Notes: a model not told the origin generated them from the sequence alone. A stretch of 64,000 nt of DNA from RAM1 sp041905405 (GCA_041905405.1 JAYRLC010000011.1:1-64000); one strand, 5' to 3'; shown: positions 33,484 through 43,115, numbered from the stretch's first letter. Numbers and translations: made by a program.

Positions 33484-34566
33484 ATGCCCAAGACCCTTGC
33501 GGAACTCCGCACCCAGATCGACGCCGTGGACGGTGAATTGCTCGCCCTGCTCAACCGCCGGGCCGCGCTGGCCAACGAAGTGGGCGAGATCAAGCGGGTC
33601 GAAGGTTCGGCCGTGTTCCGTCCCGAGCGTGAGGCCCAGGTCATCAACAGTCTGCAGGCCGCCAACGCCGGGCCGCTCAAGGACGCCAACGTTGCCACCA
33701 TCTGGCGCGAGATCATGTCGGCCTGCCGCGCACTCGAAGCGCCGCAGCGCGTGGCCTACCTGGGCCCCAAGGGCACGTTCAGCGAGCAGGCGGCCATGCA
33801 GTTCTTTGGCTCCAGCATCCAGCACGTGCCCTGCGTGAGCTTCGACGAGGTTTTCCACGCAGCCACCTCGGGCACGGCCGATTTCGGCGTGGTGCCGGTC
33901 GAAAACAACACCGAAGGCGTCGTGACGCGCTCGCTGGACCTGCTGCTGCACTCTCCGCTGCACATCGTGGGCGAGGTCAGCCTGCTGGTGCGCCACCATT
34001 TGCTGCGCCAGTCCAACTCGCTGGACGGTATCGAAGTTGTGCTGGCCCATCCGCAGGCCCTGGCCCAGTGCCAGGGCTGGCTGACGAAGCACCTGCCCAA
34101 GGCCGAGCGCCGCGCGGTCTCCAGCAATGCCGAAGGTGCCCGGCTGGCTTCCACCAACCCCGCTTGGGCCGGCATTGCCGGTGAACGCGCCGGTAGCGAA
34201 TTCGGCCTGCACCTGGTGGCCAACGCCATCCAGGACGACGCCTTCAACCGCACGCGCTTTGCCGTCGTGTGCCTCCCGCAGACGCTGTCCGCGCCGCAGG
34301 CGTCGGGCAAGGACTGCGTGAGCCTGGTCGTGTCAGTGCCCAACAAACCGGGCGCGGTGCACGACATCTTGGTGCCGCTCAAGCAGCATGGGGTGTCCAT
34401 GACACGTTTCGAGTCCCGCCCGGCCCGCTCGGGTCAGTGGGAATACTATTTCTACATCGACGTCCAGGGCCATCCGTCGCAGCCGCATGTATCGGCGGCC
34501 CTGCACGATCTCCAATCCCTTTGCGCCTTCTACAAGGTGCTGGGCACGTATCCGATAGGCGAGTAA
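33484..34566 (+). CDS. pheA: bifunctional chorismate mutase/prephenate dehydratase (P-protein)
   Basis: The 360-residue protein makes phenylpyruvate for phenylalanine. The AroQ mutase domain spans residues 1-85 (LRTQIDAVDGELLALLNRR). The dehydratase domain is about 88-270 (YLGPKGTFSEQAA; VVPVENNTEGVV). The ACT feedback domain is about 280-355 (SLVVSVPNKPGAVHDIL; SRPARSGQWEYYFYID). ATG 33484 gives the normal mutase start. An in-frame TTG at 33451 with GAGAG upstream overlaps serC and would add eleven residues. Confidence 0.95.
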   Translation: MPKTLAELRTQIDAVDGELLALLNRRAALANEVGEIKRVEGSAVFRPEREAQVINSLQAANAGPLKDANVATIWREIMSACRALEAPQRVAYLGPKGTFSEQAAMQFFGSSIQHVPCVSFDEVFHAATSGTADFGVVPVENNTEGVVTRSLDLLLHSPLHIVGEVSLLVRHHLLRQSNSLDGIEVVLAHPQALAQCQGWLTKHLPKAERRAVSSNAEGARLASTNPAWAGIAGERAGSEFGLHLVANAIQDDAFNRTRFAVVCLPQTLSAPQASGKDCVSLVVSVPNKPGAVHDILVPLKQHGVSMTRFESRPARSGQWEYYFYIDVQGHPSQPHVSAALHDLQSLCAFYKVLGTYPIGE

Positions 34567-34595
34567 ATGAGCCCCCTCGTTCACATTCGTTCACT

Positions 34596-34645
34596 GCCCC
34601 CCGAGGGGGCGCAAGCCTCCCTAGGGGCGGCCCGTCGGGAGGCTT
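34596..34645. repeat. intergenic palindromic repeat at the tyrA leader
   Basis: The 80-base gap between pheA and tyrA holds GCCCCCCGAGGGGGC (34596-34610). It also holds a 9-base inverted repeat AAGCCTCCC (34613-34621) / GGGAGGCTT (34637-34645). The second arm contains the GGGAGG ribosome site of tyrA. Sequences of this type recur between genes in Comamonadaceae (recall, not checked). Confidence 0.6.
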
Positions 34646-34646
34646 G

Positions 34647-35522
34647 ATGTTTGAACAGCTGGGTTTGATCGGCTGCGGCCTCATGGGCGGCTCCTTCGCG
34701 CTGGCCATGAAGCGGGCCGGCCTGGTCAAACGCGTGGTGGGCTACAGCAAGTCCCCGTCCACCACAGAGCGCGCCCGCCAGATGGGGGTGATCGACGTCG
34801 AGGCACCGTCCGCCCTGCTCGCTGTTTCGGGCGCCGACATCGTGCTGCTGGCTGTGCCGGTATCTGCCACCGAGGCAACGCTCAAGGCCATCCGCCACCT
34901 CGTCACGGCCAATACGCTGATCATGGACGTGGGGTCGACCAAACGCGATGTGGTGGACGCGGCGCGTCGGGTGCTGGGCGTGCACGTGGCAACCTTCGTT
35001 CCGGCCCACCCTGTCGCCGGCAAGGAAGTGTCCGGGGTGGAGCACGCGGATCCCGATCTGTACGCGGGCAAACAGGTCATTCTGACGCCCATCGAGCGTA
35101 CGCTGACGGCCAAGCTCAAGCAGGCCGTGGACCTGTGGACTGCACTGGGCTGCAAGGTCGTGCAGATGTCGCCTGATTCGCACGACGCCGCATTTGCCGC
35201 CGTCAGCCACCTGCCCCACCTGATCGCCTTTGCACTGATCAACGGCATCACGGGCCAGCCCCACGGCAAGGACTTCCTGTCGCTGGCTGGGCCGGGCTTT
35301 CGCGACTTCACGCGCATCGCGGCCAGCGACCCCAAGATGTGGCGGGACGTCCTTTTGGCAAACCGCGAAGAGTTGCTGTCCCAGGCACGGGTATTCAAGG
35401 ACGCGCTGCAGGTCATCGAGCGCACGATCGAAAGCGGCAATGGCGACGCGCTGGAGAACCTCATCAACCAGGCCAGCACGGCCCGGGCCCACTGGCGCAT
35501 GGGCGCCGCTCCCAAAAAATAA
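34647..35522 (+). CDS. tyrA: prephenate dehydrogenase (TyrA)
   Basis: The 291-residue enzyme makes 4-hydroxyphenylpyruvate for tyrosine. The NAD(P) site is GLIGCGLMGGSFA at residues 6-18. HPVAGKEVSGVEHA (about 123-136) and SHLPHLIAFAL are the family hallmarks. I chose ATG 34647, with GGGAGG 4 bases upstream; the frame is open back to 34269 but overlaps pheA. The stop overlaps the aroA start (taATG), so the genes are coupled. There is no mutase or ACT domain. Confidence 0.94.
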   Translation: MFEQLGLIGCGLMGGSFALAMKRAGLVKRVVGYSKSPSTTERARQMGVIDVEAPSALLAVSGADIVLLAVPVSATEATLKAIRHLVTANTLIMDVGSTKRDVVDAARRVLGVHVATFVPAHPVAGKEVSGVEHADPDLYAGKQVILTPIERTLTAKLKQAVDLWTALGCKVVQMSPDSHDAAFAAVSHLPHLIAFALINGITGQPHGKDFLSLAGPGFRDFTRIAASDPKMWRDVLLANREELLSQARVFKDALQVIERTIESGNGDALENLINQASTARAHWRMGAAPKK

Positions 35523-37510
35523 TGTTCAACACGGCGTTTCTGGATATCCCCCCTCTGGCCAGCGCGGGAGGCACGGTCACGCTGCCCGGCTCCAAGAGCA
35601 TCTCCAATCGCGTACTGCTGCTGGCAGCCCTGTGTCGCGGCACGACCGAGGTTCATGACCTGCTCGACTCCGACGACACCCGTGTCATGCTGGACGCGTT
35701 GCGCGAGCTCGGCTGCGGCGTGGTGCAGGACGGCGCGACGGTCCGCATCACGGGTTTGGGCGGGCAAGCGCCGGCAAAGCCCGCCAGGCTTTTCATGGGC
35801 AATGCCGGCACGGCCATGCGGCCGCTGACGGCGGCACTGGCGGTCCTGGGTGGCGATTTCGAGTTGAGCGGCGTGGCGCGCATGCATGAGCGCCCCATCG
35901 GTGATCTGGTGGATGCGTTGCGCCAGCTCGGCTGCGACGTCCGCTACCTGGGCAACGACGGCTTTCCTCCGCTGCACATCGGGCAACCCAAACTGGCGCT
36001 GGGTGCGCCCATCCGCGTGCGCGGCGACGTGTCCAGCCAGTTCCTGACGGCGCTGCTGCTGGCGCTGCCGCTGGTGGCCAGAGACGACATCGTGATCGAG
36101 GTCGTGGGCGAGCTGATCTCGCGCCCCTATATCGAAATCACGCTGAACCTGCTGGCACGCTTTGGCATCGCGGTCCAGCGCGATGGCTGGGAGCGCTTCA
36201 CCATTCCCGCGGGCAGCGCCTACCGCTCCCCGGGGTCCATCCACGTGGAGGCGGATGCTTCGTCGGCCAGCTACTTCATCGCGCTGGGTGCCCTGGCGGC
36301 CACGGACGGCGTGGTCAGGGTCCAGGGCGTCGGCGCGCAATCCATCCAGGGCGACATCCGCTTCGTGGAAGCGGCCCAGGCGATGGGCGCGCGCATCACC
36401 AGCGGACCGAACTGGCTGGAGATTTCGCGCGGCGCCTGGCCGCTCAAAGCCATCGACCTGGACTGCAATCACATCCCCGACGCAGCCATGACGCTGGCCG
36501 TGATGGGGCTTTTCGCCGACGGGCCCACCACCCTGCGCAACATCGCGAGCTGGCGGGTCAAGGAAACCGACCGCATTGCAGCCATGGCGATCGAGTGCGC
36601 CAAGCTCGGCGCCACGGTGGCCGAAGGCCCGGACTGGCTGCGCGTGGAGCCGCCGGCAACCTGGCGGGCGGCAAGCATCCACACTTACGACGACCACAGG
36701 GTCGCCATGTGCTTTTCGCTGGCGGCCTTCAACGCGGGCGGCGTTGCGGTGCGCATCGAAGACCCCAAGTGCGTTGCCAAGACCTTTCCGGACTATTTCG
36801 AAACCCTGTTCGGCGTCGTGACGCCGCTAGCGGGGCGCGTTCCCGTCATCTGCGTGGATGGCCCCACCGCGTCCGGCAAGGGGACGCTGGCCGCATCGCT
36901 GGCGCAAGCGCTGGGCTACCACTACCTGGATTCCGGCGCGTTGTACCGCGTGACGGCACTGGCGGCCCTGCGCGCCGGGCTGGCGCTGGATGCGGGCGAT
37001 GAAGCAGCCATCGCGGCACTGGCCGCCAACCTGCCCGTGCGCTTCACGGGCGGCCACGTGCTGCTGGGCGGGCAGGACGTGACCGATGCAATCCGCACCG
37101 AGGAAGCCGGCATGAACGCATCCCGTGTGTCGGCCCTGCCCGCCGTGCGTCAGGCGCTCGTGGGGTTGCAGCATTCTTTCCGGCAGCTTCCGGGCCTGGT
37201 CGCGGACGGACGCGACATGGGCACGGTGATATTTCCCGAAGCGGCCCTGAAGGTCTACCTGACCGCCACCGCGGCGCGCCGGGCCGAGCGCCGGCATAAG
37301 CAATTGATTTCAAAGGGTTTTTCGACTACACTCGACAGTCTTCGCCAGGATCTGGAAGCGCGCGACGCCCGGGACTCATCCCGCAGTGTTGCCCCTCTGA
37401 AGCCTGCCGCAGACGCCCTGCTCCTCGACAACTCCGACCAGACGATCGATGAATCGGTCGCCCAGGTGTTGCAGTGGTGGCAGGGCAAACAGCCGTTCAG
37501 GTCCGCCTGA
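35522..37510 (+). CDS. aroA: fused EPSP synthase (AroA) / cytidylate kinase (Cmk)
   Basis: This is a 662-residue two-domain protein. Residues 1-437 are 3-phosphoshikimate 1-carboxyvinyltransferase: LPGSKSISNRVLLLAAL at about residues 21-37, FMGNAGTAMRPL at about residues 91-102, and KETDRIAAMAIE. The C-terminal part is cytidylate kinase with P-loop DGPTASGKGT near 445-454 and VADGRDMGTVIFP. It thus couples aromatic amino-acid synthesis with CMP/dCMP phosphorylation in one chain. In most bacteria cmk is separate and sits directly before rpsA, as its domain still does here. No frameshift is present, so the fusion is real. Confidence 0.95.
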   Translation: MFNTAFLDIPPLASAGGTVTLPGSKSISNRVLLLAALCRGTTEVHDLLDSDDTRVMLDALRELGCGVVQDGATVRITGLGGQAPAKPARLFMGNAGTAMRPLTAALAVLGGDFELSGVARMHERPIGDLVDALRQLGCDVRYLGNDGFPPLHIGQPKLALGAPIRVRGDVSSQFLTALLLALPLVARDDIVIEVVGELISRPYIEITLNLLARFGIAVQRDGWERFTIPAGSAYRSPGSIHVEADASSASYFIALGALAATDGVVRVQGVGAQSIQGDIRFVEAAQAMGARITSGPNWLEISRGAWPLKAIDLDCNHIPDAAMTLAVMGLFADGPTTLRNIASWRVKETDRIAAMAIECAKLGATVAEGPDWLRVEPPATWRAASIHTYDDHRVAMCFSLAAFNAGGVAVRIEDPKCVAKTFPDYFETLFGVVTPLAGRVPVICVDGPTASGKGTLAASLAQALGYHYLDSGALYRVTALAALRAGLALDAGDEAAIAALAANLPVRFTGGHVLLGGQDVTDAIRTEEAGMNASRVSALPAVRQALVGLQHSFRQLPGLVADGRDMGTVIFPEAALKVYLTATAARRAERRHKQLISKGFSTTLDSLRQDLEARDARDSSRSVAPLKPAADALLLDNSDQTIDESVAQVLQWWQGKQPFRSA

Positions 37511-37681
37511 GCAGCTGCCGGCCCGCACAGCCCCTCTCGCGCGTCAGCGCCCCGGTTGTGCGGTTCATCCACGTAACCCGCGGAGCGATCCGCACAAAAC
37601 GCCGTCCTCAGTCCTAGCAACAGCAGCCCGTGCAATTCCGCCTTGGCCGCTGGAAACCTGTGCGACGTGCAAGGAAACTCA

Positions 37682-39370
37682 ATGTCTGAATCTTTTGCCG
37701 CCCTGTTTGAAGAATCGCTGCAACGTGCCGAGATGCGCGCTGGCGAAGTGATCACCGCCGAGGTGGTCCGCATCGAACACAACTTTGTCGTGGTCAACGC
37801 CGGCCTCAAGTCCGAAGCCTACGTGCCGATCGACGAGTTCAAGAACGACAAGGGCGAAATCGAAGTCCAGGTGGGCGACTTCGTGTCGGTGGCCATCGAC
37901 GCCATCGAAAACGGCTACGGCGACACCATCCTGTCGCGCGACAAGGCCAAGCGCCTGGCTTCCTGGATGAGCCTGGAAAAGGCCCTGGAATCCGGCGAAT
38001 TCGTGACCGGCACCACCAGCGGCAAGGTGAAGGGCGGCCTGACCGTGCTGGTCAACGGCATCCGCGCGTTCCTGCCGGGCTCGCTGATCGACACGCGTCC
38101 CATCAAGGACCTGACTCCGTACGAAAACAAGACGATGGAGTTCAAGGTCATCAAGCTGGACCGCAAGCGCAACAACGTGGTGCTGAGCCGCCGCGCCGTG
38201 GTGGAAGCCTCCATGGGCGAAGAGCGCGCCAAGCTGATGGAAACCCTGAAGGAAGGCTCCATCGTCCGCGGCGTGGTCAAGAACATCACCGAATACGGCG
38301 CGTTCGTGGACCTGGGCGGCATCGACGGCCTGCTGCACATCACCGACATGGCCTGGCGCCGTGTCCGCCACCCGAGCGAAGTCGTTCAGGCCGGCCAGGA
38401 AATCACTGCCAAGATCCTCAAGTTCGACACCGAGAAGAACCGCGTGTCCCTGGGCCTGAAGCAGATGGGCGACGACCCCTGGATGGGCGTGTCGCGCCGC
38501 TACCCCACCAGCACGCGCATGTTCGGCAAGATCACCAACATCGCCGACTACGGCGCGTTCGTGGAACTGGAGCCCGGCATCGAAGGCCTGGTGCACGTGT
38601 CCGAAATGGACTGGACCAACAAGAACGTCGCCCCCAGCAAGATCGTCTCGCTGGGTGACGAAGTCGAAGTCATGGTCCTGGAGATCGACGAAGACAAGCG
38701 CCGCATCAGCCTGGGCATGAAGCAGTGCAAGGCCAACCCCTGGCAGGAATTCGCGCAGAACACCAAGCGCGGCGACCGCGTCAAGGGCCCGATCAAGTCG
38801 ATCACCGACTTCGGCGTGTTCGTCGGCTTGGCGGCCGGTATCGACGGCCTGGTGCACCTGTCCGACCTGTCCTGGAACGAGCCCGGCGAGCAGGCCGTGC
38901 GCAACTACAAGAAGGGCCAGGAAGTCGACGCGATCGTGCTGGCCGTGGACGTGGACCGCGAGCGCATCAGCCTGGGCATCAAGCAGCTGGACGGCGACCC
39001 GTTCGCCACCTTCACCTCGGTGCACGACAAGGGCTCCGTGGTGAGCGGCAAGGTCAAGACCGTCGACCCCAAGGGCGCCGAGATCGACCTGGGCGAGGAC
39101 ATCGTGGGCTACCTGCGCGCCTCGGAAATCTCCCGCGACCGCGTGGAAGATGCCCGCAACGTGCTCAAGGAAGGCGACGAAGTGTCGGCCGTCGTGGTCA
39201 ACATCGACCGCAAGACGCGCAACATCCAGCTGTCGATCAAGGCCAAGGACATGGCTGACGAACAAGGCGCGATGGCCAGCCTGAGCCAGCAGTCCGCGCG
39301 TGAAAACGCCGGCACGACCAGCCTGGGCGCCCTGCTGCGCGCCAAGCTGGACAACAACTCGGACAAGTAA
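37682..39370 (+). CDS. rpsA: 30S ribosomal protein S1
   Basis: The 562-residue protein has six S1/OB-fold repeats (for example GTTSGKVKGGLTVLVNGIRAF, GVVKNITEYGAFVDLGGIDG, GKITNIADYGAFVELEPGIE). It binds mRNA on the small ribosomal subunit. The ATG at 37682 follows GGAAACTCA; the upstream frame back to 37643 is not needed. It follows the cmk domain as in most proteobacteria and precedes ihfB. Confidence 0.97.
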   Translation: MSESFAALFEESLQRAEMRAGEVITAEVVRIEHNFVVVNAGLKSEAYVPIDEFKNDKGEIEVQVGDFVSVAIDAIENGYGDTILSRDKAKRLASWMSLEKALESGEFVTGTTSGKVKGGLTVLVNGIRAFLPGSLIDTRPIKDLTPYENKTMEFKVIKLDRKRNNVVLSRRAVVEASMGEERAKLMETLKEGSIVRGVVKNITEYGAFVDLGGIDGLLHITDMAWRRVRHPSEVVQAGQEITAKILKFDTEKNRVSLGLKQMGDDPWMGVSRRYPTSTRMFGKITNIADYGAFVELEPGIEGLVHVSEMDWTNKNVAPSKIVSLGDEVEVMVLEIDEDKRRISLGMKQCKANPWQEFAQNTKRGDRVKGPIKSITDFGVFVGLAAGIDGLVHLSDLSWNEPGEQAVRNYKKGQEVDAIVLAVDVDRERISLGIKQLDGDPFATFTSVHDKGSVVSGKVKTVDPKGAEIDLGEDIVGYLRASEISRDRVEDARNVLKEGDEVSAVVVNIDRKTRNIQLSIKAKDMADEQGAMASLSQQSARENAGTTSLGALLRAKLDNNSDK

Positions 39371-39418
39371 GCCCTGAGGGACCGGGCGGGGCGCAAGCCC
39401 TGCCCTGTCCCGTCCGAT

Positions 39419-39736
39419 ATGACCAGATCAGACCTCGTTGAAGAACTGGCCGCCCGCTTCAGCCAGCTCACCCATCGCGATGCTGAATACGCCGTCAAGG
39501 CGATTCTTGATGCCATGAGTGAAGCCCTGGTGCGCGGGCACCGCATCGAGATCCGCGGGTTCGGCAGCTTCTCCATCAACCGCCGGCCCCCGCGGATGGG
39601 TCGCAATCCCCGCAGCGGGGAGAGCGTGCACATTCCGGAAAAGCGCGTCCCCCATTTCAAGCCGGGCAAGGCCCTGCGTGAAGCGGTGGACCGCCGCACG
39701 GCGGAACTGGAGTCCGGCAGCAAGCCCGCCGCCTGA
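39419..39736 (+). CDS. ihfB: integration host factor subunit beta
   Basis: The 105-residue DNA-bending protein starts MTRSDLVEELAARFSQLTHRDA. It has the arm motif GRNPRSGESVHIPEKRVPHFKPGKALR, with the Pro that intercalates DNA. It follows rpsA by 48 bases, the conserved order. IHF is needed by many phages for integration and packaging. Confidence 0.96.
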   Translation: MTRSDLVEELAARFSQLTHRDAEYAVKAILDAMSEALVRGHRIEIRGFGSFSINRRPPRMGRNPRSGESVHIPEKRVPHFKPGKALREAVDRRTAELESGSKPAA

Positions 39737-39774
39737 AACACACCGATAGAATCCCCTCGTCACTGAGGAGATGG

Positions 39775-40059
39775 ATGAAGTACCTCATGTGGCTGCTCAA
39801 GGCAGCCATTTTTTTTACGCTGTTCGCCTTCGCGCTGAACAACCAGCAGGACGCGACGGTGCATTTCTTCTTCGGCACGCAGTGGCGGGCGCCACTGGTG
39901 CTGGTCGTGCTGTCCGCTTTTGCGCTGGGGCTCGTCGTGGGCGTCCTGGGCATGGTGCCGCGATGGTGGCGCCAGCGTGCAGCAGCCAACAGGCAGACGC
40001 AGCCCGCGCACGCACCGCGCACCACCGATCCCACGCCGCCCGCTCCCCATGGACTTTGA
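39775..40059 (+). CDS. lapA: LapA-like inner-membrane protein (DUF1049)
   Basis: The 94-residue protein has two membrane helices (about residues 5-22 and 41-62). The loop between them contains NNQQDATVHFFFGTQWRAPL, the DUF1049 signature. With LapB it takes part in control of LPS assembly. CTGAGGAG stands 5 bases before the ATG. The stop overlaps the lapB start by 11 bases. Confidence 0.9.
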   Translation: MKYLMWLLKAAIFFTLFAFALNNQQDATVHFFFGTQWRAPLVLVVLSAFALGLVVGVLGMVPRWWRQRAAANRQTQPAHAPRTTDPTPPAPHGL

Positions 40060-41185
40060 CCTGAGCTGGATCCTGCTGGGCCTGCCCGTGGCCTTTGTGC
40101 TGGGGTGGCTGGCCTCGCGGCTGGACCTGCGCCAGTGGCGCATCGAAAACCGCCAGGCCCCCAAGGCGTACTTCAAGGGACTGAACTACCTGCTGAACGA
40201 ACAGCAGGACCAGGCCATTGACGCTTTCATCGAAGCCGTGCAAAACGACCCCGACACGTCGGAGCTGCACTTTGCCCTGGGCAACCTGTTCCGCCGGCGC
40301 GGTGAATATGAACGCGCCGTGCGGGTGCACGAACACCTGCTGTCACGCGGCGACCTGGACCGCGCCGACCGTGACCGGGCACAACACGCGCTGGCGCTGG
40401 ACTACCTGAAGGCCGGCCTGCTGGACCGCGCGGAAGAAGCCCTGATCAAGCTGGAAGGCACGGCCCACGAAACGCAGGCACGGCTCGCCCTGCTGGCCAT
40501 CTACGAACGTTCACGCGACTGGGCGCGGGCCACGGACATCGCGCGCAAGCTGGAAGCCGGCAGCGCGGGGGCTTTCGGTCCGCGCATCGCGCACTACCTG
40601 TGCGAACAGGCAACCCAGGTGGCCGACGACGAAGCCGAACCCCTGCTGCGCCAGGCCATGACGGTGGCCAAGGACGCGCCGCGCCCTCGCATGGAACTGG
40701 CCGCGCGCCAAAGCCGCAGCGGCCAGCATGACGAAGCGGTCAAGACCCTGCTGGGCCTGGCCCATCGCTCCCCCGGCTCCATCCCCCTCATGGCGCCGCG
40801 GCTGGCGGCCGCCTCGATCCAGGCCGAAGCCACGCAGGAGCAGGTCATGCAGGTGCTGCAGTCCAGCTACGAACTGCACCCGTCGCTGGACGTGCTGGAC
40901 GCCATCGCCGCGCTCGAACCCGACCCGCAGGCCGCGCGCGCCTGGTACCTGCGCCACCTGGAGCGCGAGCCGTCCCTGGTCGCGGCCACGCGCTGGATGG
41001 CCGGCGAAAAGCTGGAGCCGGAACAGGCGCATGCCCATGTGCAGAACGCGCTGGAGCACGCGGCCAAGCCGCTGCGTCGCTACCGCTGCGCGGCCTGCGG
41101 CTTTGAGGCCAAGCAGCATTTCTGGCAATGCCCCGGCTGCCAGGCCTGGGACAGCTACCCCGCGCGCCGGGTGGAAGAGTTATGA
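40049..41185 (+). CDS. lapB: LapB LPS-assembly TPR protein
   Basis: The 378-residue protein has an N-terminal membrane anchor (residues 5-20, WILLGLPVAFVLGWLA), TPR repeats from about 45 to 320, and a C-terminal rubredoxin-type zinc ribbon (YRCAACGFEAKQHFWQCPGC). It guides FtsH-dependent turnover of LpxC and so sets LPS level. ATG 40049 is in the lapA tail; the longer frame upstream is a shadow. rfaE1 overlaps its stop by 4 bases. Confidence 0.94.
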   Translation: MDFDLSWILLGLPVAFVLGWLASRLDLRQWRIENRQAPKAYFKGLNYLLNEQQDQAIDAFIEAVQNDPDTSELHFALGNLFRRRGEYERAVRVHEHLLSRGDLDRADRDRAQHALALDYLKAGLLDRAEEALIKLEGTAHETQARLALLAIYERSRDWARATDIARKLEAGSAGAFGPRIAHYLCEQATQVADDEAEPLLRQAMTVAKDAPRPRMELAARQSRSGQHDEAVKTLLGLAHRSPGSIPLMAPRLAAASIQAEATQEQVMQVLQSSYELHPSLDVLDAIAALEPDPQAARAWYLRHLEREPSLVAATRWMAGEKLEPEQAHAHVQNALEHAAKPLRRYRCAACGFEAKQHFWQCPGCQAWDSYPARRVEEL

Positions 41186-42114
41186 GCCCCATCTCCAAAC
41201 AAGCCCTGGCCGCCGCCCGCGTGCTCGTCGTGGGCGATGCCATGCTGGACCGCTACTGGCACGGCGCGGTGGAACGCATTTCACCCGAGGCGCCGGTGCC
41301 GGTGGTCAAGGTCACGCGGGAAGAAGAGCGCATCGGCGCCGCCGCCAACGTGGCCTACAACATCGCCACGCTGGGCGCCAAGGCCGCCTTCATCGGCGTG
41401 GTGGGCGACGATGAGCCCGGACGCCGGCTGGAGCAGTTGATGCAGCGCACCGGCATTGACACCCATCTGGCGCGCGACCCGGGCCTGCAAACCACGGTGA
41501 AGCTGCGCATCATCGGCCGCCAGCAGCAACTGCTGCGGCTGGACTTCGAGAACGAGCCCGACCACGAGGCCCTCGCGTCGCAGACAGAAGCCTTCACGCG
41601 GCTTGCGCCGGCGCATGAAGCCGTGCTGTTCTCCGACTACGGCAAGGGCGGCCTGGCCCACATCGCCGCCATGATCGGGACGGCGCGGGCGGCCGGCAAG
41701 CCGGTGCTGGTGGACCCCAAGGGCTCGGACTATTCGCGCTACGCGGGCGCCACGGTCATCACGCCCAACCGCGCGGAACTTCAGCAGGTCGTGGGCAGCT
41801 GGAGCAGCGACGAAGCCCTGCGCGCCAAGGCCCAGAACCTGCGCGAATCGCTGCGCCTGGACGCGCTACTGGTCACACGCAGCGAAGAAGGCATGAGCCT
41901 GTTCGATGCGCAGGGCGAACTGCACGTCAAGGCCCAGGCGCGTGAGGTGTTCGACGTGACCGGCGCGGGCGACACGGTGATCGCCACACTGGCGGCCCTG
42001 GTGGCCGCGGGCATGACACTGCGCGACGCGATGCCGCTGGCCAACAGGGCGGGCGGCATCGTCGTGGGCAAATTCGGCACCGCCACGGTGTCGTACGAGG
42101 AGCTTTTTGCATGA
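41182..42114 (+). CDS. rfaE1: D-glycero-beta-D-manno-heptose-7-phosphate kinase
   Basis: The 310-residue PfkB-family sugar kinase is for LPS core heptose. It has GDAMLDRYWHG near residues 17-27 and the catalytic DVTGAGDTV motif near residues 261-269. Only the kinase half of HldE is present; the nucleotidyltransferase domain must be encoded separately outside the window. The start overlaps lapB (ATGA) and the end overlaps rfaD by 4 bases. Confidence 0.94.
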   Translation: MSPISKQALAAARVLVVGDAMLDRYWHGAVERISPEAPVPVVKVTREEERIGAAANVAYNIATLGAKAAFIGVVGDDEPGRRLEQLMQRTGIDTHLARDPGLQTTVKLRIIGRQQQLLRLDFENEPDHEALASQTEAFTRLAPAHEAVLFSDYGKGGLAHIAAMIGTARAAGKPVLVDPKGSDYSRYAGATVITPNRAELQQVVGSWSSDEALRAKAQNLRESLRLDALLVTRSEEGMSLFDAQGELHVKAQAREVFDVTGAGDTVIATLAALVAAGMTLRDAMPLANRAGGIVVGKFGTATVSYEELFA

Positions 42115-43115
42115 CACGGGTGGTAGTGACCGGCGCCGCGGGTTTCATCGGCAGCAACATCATCAGGGGCCTGAACGCGCGCGGTATCGACGACATCATC
42201 GCGGTGGACGATCTGACGCAGGGCGACAAATTCCGCAACCTGGCCGACCTGCGCATCGCCGACTACGTGGACGCGGATCTGTTCTACGACCTGTTCGCCG
42301 AAGGCGGCTTCGGCAAGGTCGAAGCGGTGTTCCACGAAGGCGCCTGCAGCGACACCATGGAAACCGACGGCAAGTACATGATGGACAACAACTACACGCT
42401 GTCCGTCGGCCTGTTCAACGCCTGCCGCCAGCGCGGCGTGCGGCTGCTGTACGCATCGTCGGCCGCCACCTACGGCGGCTCGGACACGTTCCGCGAATCG
42501 CCCGAGTTCGAAAAGCCGCTGAACGTCTACGGCTACAGCAAGCTGCTGTTCGACCAACGGCTGCGCCGCGAGATCGGTGACAAGTTCCAGGACGCCACGC
42601 ACCAGGTGGTGGGTTTCCGTTACTTCAACGTCTACGGCCCGCGCGAGCAGCACAAGGGCCGCATGGCCAGCGTGGCGTTCCACCAGTTCAACCAGTTCCG
42701 CGCCGAGGGCAAGGTCAAGCTGTTTGGCGACTATGGCGGCTACGCGGCCGGCGAGCAGCAGCGCGATTTCGTGTTCGTCGACGATGTCGTGGCGGTCAAC
42801 CTGTGGTTCTTCGACCACCCCCGCCAGTCGGGCCTGTTCAACCTGGGCAGCGGCCGGGCGCAACCGTTCAACGACGTGGCGCTGGCCACGGTCAACGCCA
42901 TGCGGGCGGCGCAAGGCGCACCGGCCGTGGACCTGCCGGCCGCCGTGGCCCAGGGGCTGATCGAATACGTCCCCTTCCCCGATGCCTTGCGGGGCAAGTA
43001 CCAGTGCTACACCCAGGCGGACCTGACGGCGCTGCGCGCTGCGGGATGCGGCCATGCGTTTGCGGATGTGGCCAGCGGCGTAGCAAGCTACATGAAAGTA
43101 CTCATGAATTCTTGA
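42111..43115 (+). CDS. rfaD: ADP-L-glycero-D-manno-heptose 6-epimerase
   Basis: The 334-residue short-chain dehydrogenase-type epimerase completes the heptose donor for LPS. The NADP site is TGAAGFIGSN at 7-16 and the catalytic YxxxK is Tyr140-Lys144 (VYGYSK). It ends the lapA-lapB-rfaE1-rfaD unit and is followed by a terminator. Confidence 0.95.
   Translation: MTRVVVTGAAGFIGSNIIRGLNARGIDDIIAVDDLTQGDKFRNLADLRIADYVDADLFYDLFAEGGFGKVEAVFHEGACSDTMETDGKYMMDNNYTLSVGLFNACRQRGVRLLYASSAATYGGSDTFRESPEFEKPLNVYGYSKLLFDQRLRREIGDKFQDATHQVVGFRYFNVYGPREQHKGRMASVAFHQFNQFRAEGKVKLFGDYGGYAAGEQQRDFVFVDDVVAVNLWFFDHPRQSGLFNLGSGRAQPFNDVALATVNAMRAAQGAPAVDLPAAVAQGLIEYVPFPDALRGKYQCYTQADLTALRAAGCGHAFADVASGVASYMKVLMNS

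Noticed and set aside
37679..39265. 528-residue minus-strand frame opposite rpsA
   Set aside because: Shadow of the highly biased rpsA codons.
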